From: Gammaproteobacteria bacterium
GTDB taxonomy: Bacteria; Pseudomonadota; Gammaproteobacteria; Acidiferrobacterales; SPGG2
Assembly: GCA_029861845.1 (NCBI GenBank)
Contig: JAOTYM010000017.1
Location: 1 to 45,818, forward strand
Reading direction: 5' to 3'
Length of the DNA stretch: 45,818 nt
The notes under the pieces were generated by a model that saw nothing but the letters and a program-made list of their open reading frames with translations, had not been told where the DNA came from and made no database searches. Made by a program: the position numbers and the translations under genes. Positions 7,915-18,359 of the stretch are shown here, piece by piece. The first letter of the stretch is position 1; each line of letters opens with the position of its first letter.

Positions 7915-8901
7915 ATGCAGATCGGGCCGTATACATTGAAGAACAATCTGTTTCTGGCGCCTATGGCGGGCGTCACGGATAGACCGTTCCGCCAGTTATG
8001 TAAGCAGGTAGGGGCGGGCATGGCGCCATCCGAAATGGTGTCGTCCAATTCATTACTCTGGGGCAGTGAGAAAACACTACGGCGCGCAAATCACGAGGGT
8101 GAATTAGAGCCTCGGTCGGTACAGATTGCGGGCGCGGACCCCCGCATGATGGCTGATGCAGCTAAGTATAATGTCGATCGCGGCGCCCAGATCATCGATA
8201 TCAATATGGGTTGTCCGGCCAAGAAGGTGTGTAATGTCATGGCCGGTTCCGCGTTGCTGCAAGATGAGCCGTTAGTGGCAAGGATTCTGGCAGCAGTGGT
8301 TGGGGCAGTAGCGGTACCGGTTACCCTGAAAATCCGTACTGGTTGGGATACTGCCCACCGTAACGGCGTTACCATCGCCCGCACCGCCGAGGACAGCGGT
8401 ATTCAGCTATTAGCAGTCCACGGACGTACCCGCGCTTGCCTTTATCGGGGAGATGCCGAATACGATACGATTGCGGCGATCAAGGCGGCAGTAGGGATCC
8501 CCGTTATCGCCAACGGCGATATAACTAGCCCCGAGAAAGCGGCCTTCGTACTGCAACACACCGGTGCCGACGGCATCATGGTCGGTCGTGCCGCCCAAGG
8601 ACGGCCATGGATTTTTAGGGAAATCGATCATTTTCTGAAGACAGGATGCAGACGTCCCGCGCCCTCAGTTGCCGAGGTAAGGGATACGCTGGTCGGGCAC
8701 CTAAACAATCTGTATTCGTTCTACGGTGAGCATACCGGGGTCAGGGTGGCGCGCAAGCACATCTCTTGGTATAGCAAGGGACACCCCGGCAGCGCCGTTT
8801 TCCGGCAGACCGTCAATCGCGTCGACAGCGCGAAAGAACAACTCGCCATGACGCGTGCATTCTTCGCCCGTCAGCTAGAACGCGTGGAGCTCGCGGCATG
8901 A
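7915..8901 (+). CDS. dusB: tRNA-dihydrouridine synthase B
   Basis: DusB is an FMN enzyme that reduces specific uridines in the tRNA D-loop to dihydrouridine using NADPH. The 328 residues show the Dus family TIM barrel: LAPMAGVTDRPFR at the N-terminus, the catalytic Cys100 in NMGCPAKKV, the FMN-phosphate region NGDITSP and GADGIMVGRAAQGRPWIF, then the helical tRNA-binding C-domain. The 4-base overlap with fis (ATGA) is the classical dusB-fis operon. A few additional Cys residues (for example in KKVCNVMAG) are not family hallmarks but are harmless. Confidence 0.95.
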   Translation: MQIGPYTLKNNLFLAPMAGVTDRPFRQLCKQVGAGMAPSEMVSSNSLLWGSEKTLRRANHEGELEPRSVQIAGADPRMMADAAKYNVDRGAQIIDINMGCPAKKVCNVMAGSALLQDEPLVARILAAVVGAVAVPVTLKIRTGWDTAHRNGVTIARTAEDSGIQLLAVHGRTRACLYRGDAEYDTIAAIKAAVGIPVIANGDITSPEKAAFVLQHTGADGIMVGRAAQGRPWIFREIDHFLKTGCRRPAPSVAEVRDTLVGHLNNLYSFYGEHTGVRVARKHISWYSKGHPGSAVFRQTVNRVDSAKEQLAMTRAFFARQLERVELAA

Positions 8902-9176
8902 CAACCGGTAGCGAAGGACCGCTGGCAGCGTGCGTCAAGAGCGCACTTGAACGCTACTTCCGCCAATTGGATGGCGAACAGGCGACCGATCTTTATGATA
9001 TGGTGCTCGCGCAAATGGAAAAACCGTTGCTCGAAATGGTCATGAACCATGCCGGCAGCAACCAGTGCAAAGCAGCGGAGATGCTTGGCATCAATCGCAA
9101 CACCTTGCGCAAGAAACTCAAGTTCCATGGTCTTAGCAACGGCATACCACGCAAAAAGACCAGACGAAAGAAATAG
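8898..9176 (+). CDS. fis: DNA-binding protein Fis
   Basis: Fis is a small nucleoid-associated dimer that bends DNA and activates stable-RNA promoters during rapid growth. The 92-residue product has the N-terminal dimerisation helices (about 10-50), the LYDMVLAQMEKPLLEMVM helix pair, and a C-terminal helix-turn-helix (about 63-84, KAAEMLGINRNTLRKKL), then a basic tail. It overlaps dusB by 4 bases and is controlled from the upstream dusB promoter. Confidence 0.95.
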   Translation: MTTGSEGPLAACVKSALERYFRQLDGEQATDLYDMVLAQMEKPLLEMVMNHAGSNQCKAAEMLGINRNTLRKKLKFHGLSNGIPRKKTRRKK

Positions 9177-9260
9177 TCCGTCTGCAGAGCGGTGGTTCGC
9201 AACTGCCACAAAATTGTCGCCGAACTTGTATTTGCTAAAGATTCTTCGGCCTAAATATCC

Positions 9261-10844
9261 ATGCCGGCAATAAAGCGCGCCATAATCAGCGTTTCCGACA
9301 AGCGCGGTGTCGTCGAGTTCGCGCGCGAACTCACAAACTTCCGTGTAGATATCCTATCCACGGGAGGAACCGCTAAACTGCTTGCTGATAACAACGTCAG
9401 CGTCACCGAGATTTCCAATTACACTGGCTCGCCGGAAATGCTCGATGGTCGACTTAAGACCTTACACCCCAAGATCCATGGTGGTGTGCTTGCGCGACGC
9501 GATCTCCAAGACCACATGCAAGCGTTGCAAACTCACAATATCGAACCTATCGATCTTGTGGTCGTGAACCTATATCCGTTTGAGCAAACTATAGCGAGAG
9601 AGGATTGCGACCTCCGTCTGGCCATTGAAAACATTGATATCGGCGGACCTACCATGTTGCGCGCGGCGGCAAAAAACCATGATGCGGTTACCGTAGTGGT
9701 GGACCAGGCCGATTACGCTGTTATCGTTGATGAAATGAAACGCTATAGCGGCGGAGTAAGTGATAGCAGTCGCTTCAAGCTGGCGGTGAAGGCATTCGAA
9801 CATACTGCACATTACGATGGTGTGATCGCCAACTACCTCAGCCGGTGGCAGTTGGATGCGAAAGGTGATAGCAACGAACTCGATTTTGGTACTAGCTATA
9901 GCGTGCAGTTCACCAAGGCGTTAGACCTGCGCTATGGCGAAAATCCGCATCAGAAGGCGGCCTTCTACGTGGAACGGCGAGCCCCAAGCGGCACCGTCGC
10001 GACTGCCAGGCAACTCCAGGGTAAGGCGTTGTCGTATAACAATATCGCCGACACCGATGCCGCGCTCGAATGTGTACGCGCATTTTCTAACCCAGCTTGC
10101 GTTATCGTTAAGCACGCCAACCCGTGCGGTGTCGCTATCGCAAACAATGTCGCACTCGCCTACGATCGTGCCTTCCAGACCGACCCGACCTCGGCCTTTG
10201 GTGGCATTATCGCGTTCAATCAACCGTTAGACGCGCAGACCGCGCAGTCGATTATCGATCGCCAGTTCGTAGAGGTAATTGCGGCCCCCAAGGTTGACCA
10301 CGGCGCCCGCCAAGTCCTAGCGAGCAAGGACAATGTTCGGGTGATGGAATGTGGAATCACCGACGCCGATCGAACCGAAGGGTTTGACTACAAACGTGTG
10401 GCTGGCGGTCTGCTGGTTCAAGATCGAGATCGCGGTACGGTGGGAGCCACGGATCTAGAAACGGTTAGTGCGCGCAAACCGACTGATCGCGAGTTAGAGG
10501 ATTTGCTATTTGCCTGGCGGGTCGTCAAGTTCGTGAAATCCAACGCCATCGTCTATGCGCGCGATGGACAAACCATTGGCATTGGTGCCGGACAGATGAG
10601 TCGGGTAGTGAGTAGCCGCATTGCCAGCATCAAGGCGGCGGACGCACATCTTACGGTTAAGGGCGCGGTGATGGCGTCTGATGCCTTCTTCCCGTTCCGT
10701 GACGGGCTGGATCAAGCGGCGGAAGCGGGTATCAGCGCCGTTATTCAGCCGGGTGGTTCGGTACGCGACAAAGAGGTAATCGCCGCCGCCGACGAGCATG
10801 GTATCGCCATGGTGTTTACCGGCATGCGCCATTTTAGGCACTAG
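9261..10844 (+). CDS. purH: Bifunctional AICAR transformylase / IMP cyclohydrolase
   Basis: PurH performs the last two steps of de novo purine synthesis: formylation of AICAR and ring closure to IMP. The N-terminal MGS-like cyclohydrolase domain (about 1-195) includes [27 protein letters not shown] and [12 protein letters not shown]. The C-terminal transformylase domain contains the catalytic KHANPCGVA (Lys-His) and the AFGGIIAFN segment. At 527 residues it has family length (E. coli 529). It heads a purH-purD-purE run. No PurR-type operator is visible in the 84 bases upstream. Confidence 0.97.
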   Translation: MPAIKRAIISVSDKRGVVEFARELTNFRVDILSTGGTAKLLADNNVSVTEISNYTGSPEMLDGRLKTLHPKIHGGVLARRDLQDHMQALQTHNIEPIDLVVVNLYPFEQTIAREDCDLRLAIENIDIGGPTMLRAAAKNHDAVTVVVDQADYAVIVDEMKRYSGGVSDSSRFKLAVKAFEHTAHYDGVIANYLSRWQLDAKGDSNELDFGTSYSVQFTKALDLRYGENPHQKAAFYVERRAPSGTVATARQLQGKALSYNNIADTDAALECVRAFSNPACVIVKHANPCGVAIANNVALAYDRAFQTDPTSAFGGIIAFNQPLDAQTAQSIIDRQFVEVIAAPKVDHGARQVLASKDNVRVMECGITDADRTEGFDYKRVAGGLLVQDRDRGTVGATDLETVSARKPTDRELEDLLFAWRVVKFVKSNAIVYARDGQTIGIGAGQMSRVVSSRIASIKAADAHLTVKGAVMASDAFFPFRDGLDQAAEAGISAVIQPGGSVRDKEVIAAADEHGIAMVFTGMRHFRH

Positions 10845-10858
10845 GCACGGTCACCAAC

Positions 10859-12148
10859 ATGAAAATCCTAGTTATCGGAAGTGGCGGTCGGGAGCATGCG
10901 CTGACCTGGAAGGTGGCGCAGTCACCAGCGGTTAGTGAGGTCTATGTCGCGCCCGGTAATGCCGGCACCAGACTGGAACCGAAGGCCAGCAATGTCCCAA
11001 TCCAAGCCAGCGATGTCGATGGACTACTGCAACTAGCGCAACGCCAACGGATCGATCTCACCATAGTGGGTCCCGAGGCGCCGCTAGTGGCCGGTATCGT
11101 CGATCGCTTTCAAACGGCCGAGCTTGCCTGCTTTGGACCAAGCAAAGCGGCGGCGCGGCTCGAGGGCTCCAAGGCCTTCAGCAAGGATTTTCTAGCGCGT
11201 CACAACATTCCGACCGCGGCGTACCGGAGTTTCACAGATCTCAAAGCGGCCACGGCTTATATCGAGGCCCAGGGTGCTCCCATCGTCATCAAGGCGGATG
11301 GGCTGGCCGCGGGCAAGGGTGTGGTACTGGCCGAGACTATACCCCAGGCAATCGATGCGGCGCGCAATATGCTAAGCGGTGATGCATTTGGTGATGCCGG
11401 CCGCAGCGTGGTGGTGGAGGAATTCCTGCGTGGCGAGGAGGCGAGCTTTATCGTCATGGTGGACGGCAGACGCGCCTTGCCGTTCGCCACCTCCCAGGAC
11501 CACAAGGCACGCGACGACGGTGATCGAGGCCCCAACACCGGCGGTATGGGTGCGTACTCGCCGGCGCCGGTGGTCACAGAGGGACTGCAGGCACGAATAA
11601 TGGCCGAGGTTATCGAACCGACGGTGCAGGGCATGGCCGCCGAAGGTCATCCTTACACCGGCTTTCTTTACGCCGGTCTGATGATCACGGCTGATGGCAC
11701 ACCAAGGGTATTGGAGTACAACTGTCGGTTTGGCGACCCTGAGGCGCAGCCCGTTCTGTTGCGTCTTAAGTCCGATCTGGTGGCACTAATCGTTGCCGCC
11801 TTGCGCGGACAACTGGATAGCATGACAATCGACTGGGATCCACGGGTTGCGCTAGGGGTGGTGATGGCATCCGGCGGTTACCCTGGTAGCTATAGCAAGG
11901 GTTACGTGATCAGCGGATTGACCTTAAACGATGACAATTCCCAGAAGGTGTTTCACGCCGGTACCCGCGAACGCGATGGACAAATCGTTACCGAAGGCGG
12001 GCGCGTGTTATGTGCCACCGCACTTGGCGAAACCGTGACTAGCGCGCAAACCAAGGCCTACAAACTGGCACAACGGATTAATTGGAAGGACGTATACTAC
12101 CGCCACGACATCGGCTATCGCGCCATCGCCCGCGAATCTACGACGTAA
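10859..12148 (+). CDS. purD: Phosphoribosylamine-glycine ligase
   Basis: This ATP-grasp ligase joins phosphoribosylamine and glycine to give GAR, the second step of purine synthesis. The 429 residues begin with the GSGGREHAL motif and include VGPEAPLV, the ATP-grasp region KADGLAAGKGVVLA, DHKARDDGDRGPNTGGMGAYSPAP and NCRFGDPEAQP with metal ligands. Length is standard. It follows purH after 14 bases, the usual purHD operon. Confidence 0.97.
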   Translation: MKILVIGSGGREHALTWKVAQSPAVSEVYVAPGNAGTRLEPKASNVPIQASDVDGLLQLAQRQRIDLTIVGPEAPLVAGIVDRFQTAELACFGPSKAAARLEGSKAFSKDFLARHNIPTAAYRSFTDLKAATAYIEAQGAPIVIKADGLAAGKGVVLAETIPQAIDAARNMLSGDAFGDAGRSVVVEEFLRGEEASFIVMVDGRRALPFATSQDHKARDDGDRGPNTGGMGAYSPAPVVTEGLQARIMAEVIEPTVQGMAAEGHPYTGFLYAGLMITADGTPRVLEYNCRFGDPEAQPVLLRLKSDLVALIVAALRGQLDSMTIDWDPRVALGVVMASGGYPGSYSKGYVISGLTLNDDNSQKVFHAGTRERDGQIVTEGGRVLCATALGETVTSAQTKAYKLAQRINWKDVYYRHDIGYRAIARESTT

Positions 12149-12172
12149 CCACAATATCAGAGAGGCTTGGAA

Positions 12173-12679
12173 GTGGCTAAACCATTTGTTGCTGTAATCA
12201 TGGGCTCCAATTCAGATTTGCCGACAATGCAAAAGACGTTGGAGGTTCTGGACAAACTCGACATTCGCTACGAACTAAAGATTTCATCCGCCCACCGCAC
12301 GCCGGGCATTACCCATGCCTACGTCAAAGATGCCGATAGCCGGGGCTGCGCGGTTTTTATCTCAGCCGCTGGTCTCGCCAATCATCTCTCCGGTACAGTC
12401 GCGGCCCTCACCCTGAAACCGGTCATCGGTGTGCCCATGGACGCCGGCCCCCTTAAAGGACAAGACGCCCTGCTGTCGACGGTACAAATGCCGGGCGGCA
12501 TACCGGTCGCCTGCGTTGCCATCGGTAGCGCGGGTGCGAAAAATGCCGGCTACCTGGCCGCGCAGATCTTGGCGCTATCCGACCCCGATGTGGCAAAACG
12601 CCTTGCCGAGGACCGCGCGCAAACGGCGGCAGACATCGTCGCCCAAGACCAAGCGGTGAGGAAGAGACTGGAGAATTAA
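12173..12679 (+). CDS. purE: N5-carboxyaminoimidazole ribonucleotide mutase
   Basis: Class I PurE moves the carboxyl group from N5 to C4 of carboxyaminoimidazole ribonucleotide in purine synthesis. The 168 residues contain [10 protein letters not shown], the ISSAHRTPG motif with the catalytic His, and [15 protein letters not shown] at 12167 is in frame, but AGAGAGG at 12160-12165 is spaced properly only for GTG 12173, so I chose that start. Placement after purD extends the purine operon; the partner purK is not in this window. Confidence 0.94.
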   Translation: MAKPFVAVIMGSNSDLPTMQKTLEVLDKLDIRYELKISSAHRTPGITHAYVKDADSRGCAVFISAAGLANHLSGTVAALTLKPVIGVPMDAGPLKGQDALLSTVQMPGGIPVACVAIGSAGAKNAGYLAAQILALSDPDVAKRLAEDRAQTAADIVAQDQAVRKRLEN

Positions 12680-12685
12680 ACCGCA

Positions 12686-14150
<1,465 letters not shown>

Positions 14151-14278
14151 ACTAGCTAAGCTGACGACTCGTGTCTAAACAAACTGCTATACGCATTATG
14201 GGCTAGGCGGAAATCCCCAGGAGAGCCTTGATGAAGCCATGTCAGCCCTTTCGCTAAATACCGGCTTGGCCCGGGTCC

Positions 14279-14830
14279 TTAAGGCACTGCGTCGGGCGAC
14301 TTACTATTGTCGATCGCCGGCCAGCGCTCTTGTGCAGTCGGTAGTGGTGTTTCCTTGCCGGTCATGCGTTCGACGGCAATCGTGTAGACCGTAACCTCGT
14401 CCAGCCGCGGGAAGAAGCCTTTGGGGCGATCCCAGTAGGGATCACCATACTTCTTCATCAATGCATCGAAGAAGGCCTTCTTCTCGTCTCGATCTTCGAC
14501 GATTCGGATTTCACCAAATACGACCACACTGCGATAAGCAACCGAAGTGTCACATTCAAAGCGTCCATAGGGGAAGATTTCGCCGGGGCCGTCGACTTCG
14601 AAGCAGACTCTGGCATCGTTGTCGACATTGTTGCGCAAGTGCCCGCGCACGCGAGTATTGTGAACCCAGATCGCATCATTCATCCACACGTACAGTAACG
14701 GCACAATGTAAGGCCACCCATCGGCATCGACAGTTGCCAAATGACCGGAATACGCCTGCGCGAGCATGTCGCGCGTGCGCTCCTCGGACATCAATTTATC
14801 TGCCCGTCTAACCTTTGGTGCATTGCTCAT
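14279..14830 (-). CDS. Pyridoxamine-5'-phosphate oxidase-like FMN-binding protein (NimA type)
   Basis: The 183-residue protein has a split-barrel flavin-binding fold of the PNPOx-like/NimA group. Supporting segments are the N-terminal helix and strand (TRDMLAQAYSGHLATVDADGWPYIVPLLYVW), then IWVHNTRVRGHLRNNV, VCFEVDG and SVVVFGEIRIV. Members bind FMN, F420 or heme and include the nitroimidazole-resistance protein NimA, but the substrate cannot be read from sequence. It is the last gene of a leftward five-gene block, 33 bases after the AlaX-like gene, and converges on hemF. Confidence 0.8.
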   Translation of the reverse strand: MSNAPKVRRADKLMSEERTRDMLAQAYSGHLATVDADGWPYIVPLLYVWMNDAIWVHNTRVRGHLRNNVDNDARVCFEVDGPGEIFPYGRFECDTSVAYRSVVVFGEIRIVEDRDEKKAFFDALMKKYGDPYWDRPKGFFPRLDEVTVYTIAVERMTGKETPLPTAQERWPAIDNSKSPDAVP

Positions 14831-14863
14831 CGCAAGTACTTTCTATCTCAAACAATCATGCTA

Positions 14864-15502
14864 CTAATTGACATAAATCTCAATTCGTTCCTTTCCTTTC
14901 CCTGGGTTCTTGCGCTTTAATTTCATGTCTCCGATTTCGCCAGTCTTCTTCAGGTGCGTGCCACCACACGGGACCCGCGCGAATCCTTCAATTTCCCAGT
15001 ATCGCCATTGGTTTTGCTTATTACTGAACGCGCTGATTATCTCCTTATCTGCTTTAACGATTGCGAGCGCCTTTTCTTTTACGGATGGTAATGTTTGCGC
15101 AATACTCCCTTGCCACTCAAAGTCTATGCGTGCTTTGTCTTGCGCGATGTGCGCGCCGACTTTTTCGATGGACGCGAAATTCTGATATACCAATTCAAGT
15201 ACAAGTTCTGCGGCAAGATGCAATCGCATAAGCTTGTAGCGTCGTTCCCAATCTATTTCTATGCAGATGACATCGCCTGGTCTTAGGTCGTGGTTCGCTT
15301 CTAACGTATAAACGATGTCTTTGCCTTCCTTACGCGCCTGGAGAACGCGCATACCCCCAATCGTGCCATGATCGCTTTCTTGACCGCCAGAAAGCGCATA
15401 AAAGATGGTTTCCTCGACCGTAACGTCAGCCCCATCGACACTGGCAATGCGTGTTTCGAGTCGAGTTAAGTAAGGATCTTCCCAAAAAATCTTGTTTGTC
15501 AT
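14864..15502 (-). CDS. AlaX-type alanyl-tRNA editing protein
   Basis: From ATG 15502 the product is 212 residues and resembles the free-standing editing domain of alanyl-tRNA synthetase (AlaX), which hydrolyses Ser-tRNA(Ala) or Gly-tRNA(Ala). The N-terminal beta-barrel has YALSGGQESDHGTI; the core has RYKLMRLHLAAE and the C-terminal zinc motif CGGTH (C179, H183). The usual first motif HxxxH reads H95-LAA-E99, so one zinc-ligand histidine is replaced by glutamate. The frame is open to 15748, but residues before MTNKIFWEDP look unrelated. Base composition is lower in GC than the flanking housekeeping genes, consistent with transfer. Confidence 0.82.
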   Translation of the reverse strand: MTNKIFWEDPYLTRLETRIASVDGADVTVEETIFYALSGGQESDHGTIGGMRVLQARKEGKDIVYTLEANHDLRPGDVICIEIDWERRYKLMRLHLAAELVLELVYQNFASIEKVGAHIAQDKARIDFEWQGSIAQTLPSVKEKALAIVKADKEIISAFSNKQNQWRYWEIEGFARVPCGGTHLKKTGEIGDMKLKRKNPGKGKERIEIYVN

Positions 15503-15512
15503 GATTTGGCGC

Positions 15513-16067
15513 TTAGTCGGCCTCGCACGACACCAAATGATCGACGGGGATGTGTCGCTCTTCCTTTGTCTTTGTACAGCGATCGAACGTCTTGATTGCC
15601 CAGATCCAATCCGGTCCCAATGTACCCTCGGGCAATCCCCGCTCGAACACGTAAGTGATACGGTTCGATCTACCGTAAGCGCCAGATGATCCACCATGCA
15701 CGAAAACACTACCTCCCGTACTTCCACCACTACGGCGGCCAACGCCAATGGAAATACGCCCCCCGCCCGAACGTTTGGGCTTGATCTTTCGTGGTTTAAG
15801 CTTCTTACCTTCGGGACTTATTAGGCGCAACGCCTTGAATCTCGAACAGCTACCGTACCTGACAGGTTCCATTTTCAACAATAACGCTTCATCACCACGA
15901 GAAACGGTTGTATCGAAAGAAGCATCACCAAGTACGAGCGGACAGCCTTGCACCGGTTGATTCGATACCTGGATGGTTTGCGCCGAACTAGATGTGCCTG
16001 CCGCCGTAAATACGATAACCGAACCGAAAGATAACAACCATTTCGTACGTGAGCTCGATCTCAACAC
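15513..16067 (-). CDS. Exported protein of unknown function, Gly/Ser-rich
   Basis: I do not recognise this family. From GTG 16067, one base after the stop of the upstream gene, it is 184 residues. It has a hydrophobic signal or anchor (about residues 9-28, WLLSFGSVIVFTAAGTSSSAQ), a globular part with three Cys, a strongly basic stretch (KKLKPRKIKPKR), and a Gly/Ser/Arg-rich segment (about 95-130). The end is an ordered-looking WIWAIKTFDRC region. An upstream ATG at 16118 would overlap the preceding gene and is less likely. Secretion is inferred from the hydrophobic N-terminus. It is 10 bases upstream of the AlaX-like gene. Confidence 0.6.
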   Translation of the reverse strand: MLRSSSRTKWLLSFGSVIVFTAAGTSSSAQTIQVSNQPVQGCPLVLGDASFDTTVSRGDEALLLKMEPVRYGSCSRFKALRLISPEGKKLKPRKIKPKRSGGGRISIGVGRRSGGSTGGSVFVHGGSSGAYGRSNRITYVFERGLPEGTLGPDWIWAIKTFDRCTKTKEERHIPVDHLVSCEAD

Positions 16068-16068
16068 G

Positions 16069-16479
16069 TTATGTTCTGTTTTCTTGCAATTGTTTCTGTA
16101 GAGACGCGAGGTCTCCAAGCACCCAAAGATTCGCCACCTTGTCGCCTCTGAAGGTAAACAGCGCGCAGCTGTTCCAACTTACCCGTTGTTGCGTCGGCGA
16201 ATAGCCCAGAAATTCTCCTTTGTGTATACCGGTAAATTTCATTTTCGCAAAGACTTTATTCGATTCAGATACGAGCTCCTCGATGATGCATCGGTACTCG
16301 CCCAACGCATCGTGCACCATATCTACATACTCGGCGAACCCTGCATGGCCTCGCTTCTCTTGGCCCAAGGATCCACGAAACGCAAAATCTTCATGCAGAA
16401 CCGACGGAATCTGGTCATTGTCGTGGGCATCCCATAGGACCCTGTAAAACTTTTTCACCTGTTCTTTGTGAATGCCCAT
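16069..16479 (-). CDS. SnoaL-like / ester cyclase-type NTF2-fold protein
   Basis: The 136 residues resemble SnoaL-like proteins of the NTF2 superfamily: an N-terminal helix (VKKFYRVLWDAHDNDQIPSVLHEDFAFRGSLG), GFAEYVDMVHDALGEYRCIIEELVSESNKVFAKMKFTGIH spread across the middle, and a strand ending in WVLGDLASL. This fold binds small hydrophobic molecules and serves as cyclase, isomerase or hydrolase, so the reaction is open. It sits in the leftward block after the FG-GAP protein (32 bases) and before a secreted protein (1 base). Confidence 0.72.
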   Translation of the reverse strand: MGIHKEQVKKFYRVLWDAHDNDQIPSVLHEDFAFRGSLGQEKRGHAGFAEYVDMVHDALGEYRCIIEELVSESNKVFAKMKFTGIHKGEFLGYSPTQQRVSWNSCALFTFRGDKVANLWVLGDLASLQKQLQENRT

Positions 16480-16511
16480 TTATCTAGCCGTAACTTAATA
16501 CAAGCTCAAAA

Positions 16512-17387
16512 TTAGTCCAATCGAACTTCCATGTGCCGACCATCTTGTACCCGAAACCGCCACGCGTGGCGACCCACCGACTTGAGTGACGAGGAAACCG
16601 GCGCCGGTAGCGTAACGCGGGTGAGTTCGCGCAGCCCACTCGAAGACCATTCTAAGAGTATCAATGAACGCCGTAACTGATCGGGGACCAGTAGCCGATC
16701 ACGATCGCTTCCTGATACCACCTGCCCGAGGCCAAGTTCGGTGCTGCCAATGCGGTGCGTACTCACACCCCCGACCTTGGCAAACTGGGACAATGTCGGC
16801 AGCGTGAAGTGATATAGACGCAAGATACCGCCTATATGAGGCGTGGCTACCAGGGCTATATCGAGGCGACCATCGGCGTCGAAATCCCCAACACCTACTG
16901 GGTTTAGCCACCGGTTTGGGCGGCCGAGAAAGGGTGTCGCGGCACGTCGCATGAGGCACCCATCCACGACCCCATAGACAGTGAGCGACGCGCCGAGATG
17001 TGTATCACTTTCGACAACAAGGATTTCATCTTTGTTATCACCGTCCAGGTCCGCTAGCCGCGGCTCCAAGTCTTCAAACACGCGCTCGGCGGGAAGCTCG
17101 ACACTTAATGATCTGCCATCACGCATCTCTATCATTAATCGCGACGCCTCCAAATCATCCCCCAGCACGCCGTGTTGATATCGATTGGTCGCGCCCGCGA
17201 GCCAAACCACGGCGATATCCCTAACACCGCTCACCACGCGACTTTGGGGTAGCTGCCCCGGTTTTTCCATGGCAACGAATTCCCGCGGGAATGGCGCGAT
17301 TTCGCGGGCCGTAAGCGAACTGGCCATCGCCAGACTGGATTTCCCGAGGCTAAGCAATATTGGAAATACTAAGGAAGGGCGCGTCAC
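16512..17387 (-). CDS. Exported FG-GAP/VCBS repeat protein
   Basis: This 291-residue protein starts at GTG 17387 and has a signal-like N-terminus (PSLVFPILLSLGKSSLAMA). It carries two clear FG-GAP calcium-binding repeats, DLDGDNKDEILVV (about 113-125) and GDFDADGRLDIALVA (about 167-181). The rest looks like beta-strands, consistent with a small beta-propeller. Such proteins are usually periplasmic or surface-exposed and mediate binding, but no enzyme motif is present. It is the first gene of the leftward block, so its promoter should lie in the 414 bases upstream. Confidence 0.68.
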   Translation of the reverse strand: MTRPSLVFPILLSLGKSSLAMASSLTAREIAPFPREFVAMEKPGQLPQSRVVSGVRDIAVVWLAGATNRYQHGVLGDDLEASRLMIEMRDGRSLSVELPAERVFEDLEPRLADLDGDNKDEILVVESDTHLGASLTVYGVVDGCLMRRAATPFLGRPNRWLNPVGVGDFDADGRLDIALVATPHIGGILRLYHFTLPTLSQFAKVGGVSTHRIGSTELGLGQVVSGSDRDRLLVPDQLRRSLILLEWSSSGLRELTRVTLPAPVSSSLKSVGRHAWRFRVQDGRHMEVRLD

Positions 17388-17801
17388 ACCGATTCTATTC
17401 GTGGAGGGCGCTACCTCTCACGGTTCTTTTGCCACTGGTCGTTGCTGGACATCGACCGGCCTGGAGCAGGGCTTTATGGAGCGTTTCCCTCACCTGTCTT
17501 TAGGCCCTGGAACGTCTATGAGATATGAACAATTGAAACCCGTCGGTGAAACTTCCCGATTTGCTTCTTGCTGATATCGTTGTCAGACAAGACGCTCTGC
17601 ATTTCGCGGTGACTAGTCGCAGTCGCGACGCCACTAAGTGCTAAAGTACTCGAGCTAACGCGACGAATCAACTAGCGGCCTGACTCTATAAGTGGACGAC
17701 GTGCACGGCAGGGATTGTTCTGACGTACATGGAGGCACTAATGCCGCGGACGCAGGCGCGGCCAGGTAGACACGTCTTTTGCAACCCACTACGCTGTCAG
17801 T
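17388..17801. other. Intergenic region between divergent genes
   Basis: These 414 bases separate the leftward FG-GAP gene from a rightward exported protein. I see no convincing gene, RNA or terminator. Frames that cross it (for example 17185-17574, plus) lack family features. Its right end (17729-17763) holds an imperfect copy of the start region of the next gene. Confidence 0.5.
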
Positions 17802-18359
17802 ATGGACACAGAGACTGCGATGCCGCGTACGCAATACGTACCTTATGTTTTGGCAATATTGCTGTTGCTGGTTATCGCCGCATCACGTCCCGTCGTAGCG
17901 GCTCCCGTTATCATGCTGCTCGAACACGTGGAAGAGGGAAAGCGCATTAGCACGAAAATCGAGGCTGTAGCCGACCTAAAGGCATCACCTCATGCCGGCA
18001 AGGGGCAGCTAAGTTTCGCCATCCTTCCCGGCGACGCGCTCACTACCAAACAACGTCCAAACGACAGGATCGTGCATTTGTTCCGGCAGGTGGGGCTCGA
18101 GCGCGTGCCGCTATGCACGGTTAGCGTTCGCTACTTTAGGGATCGCAACATCCAGTGGCTGCCCCACTTCCAACTCAATCAGGAACCGTTGTTTATCCGA
18201 AAGGATAAGCGTTGGGTACCGCTTACCACGGTGAAGGGGATAGCAACACTGATCGTGCTCACCAGCAGTACGCTACCTAATATAGAAGGCTACTACCCGT
18301 CGCTAGAGTTTGGCCTAACTACGGGTCTGACATTTATTGATTCTTGGGTAGTACGCTAG
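17802..18359 (+). CDS. Exported hypothetical protein
   Basis: I do not recognise the family. The 185 residues begin with a typical signal peptide (hydrophobic core [20 protein letters not shown]) and end in a compact beta-rich region with a [16 protein letters not shown] strand and [14 protein letters not shown]. Start candidates are ATG 17802 and ATG 17820 ([10 protein letters not shown]); neither has a clear Shine-Dalgarno. It is convergent with the slipin gene and the two stop codons share the same CTAG. It stands alone on the plus strand between two leftward groups. Confidence 0.55.
   Translation: MDTETAMPRTQYVPYVLAILLLLVIAASRPVVAAPVIMLLEHVEEGKRISTKIEAVADLKASPHAGKGQLSFAILPGDALTTKQRPNDRIVHLFRQVGLERVPLCTVSVRYFRDRNIQWLPHFQLNQEPLFIRKDKRWVPLTTVKGIATLIVLTSSTLPNIEGYYPSLEFGLTTGLTFIDSWVVR

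Noticed and set aside
9177..9260. PurR operator before purH
   Set aside because: No match to the palindromic PurR box was found.
17185..17574. 129-codon plus-strand frame crossing into the intergenic region
   Set aside because: Mostly antisense to the FG-GAP gene and without protein features in the remaining part.
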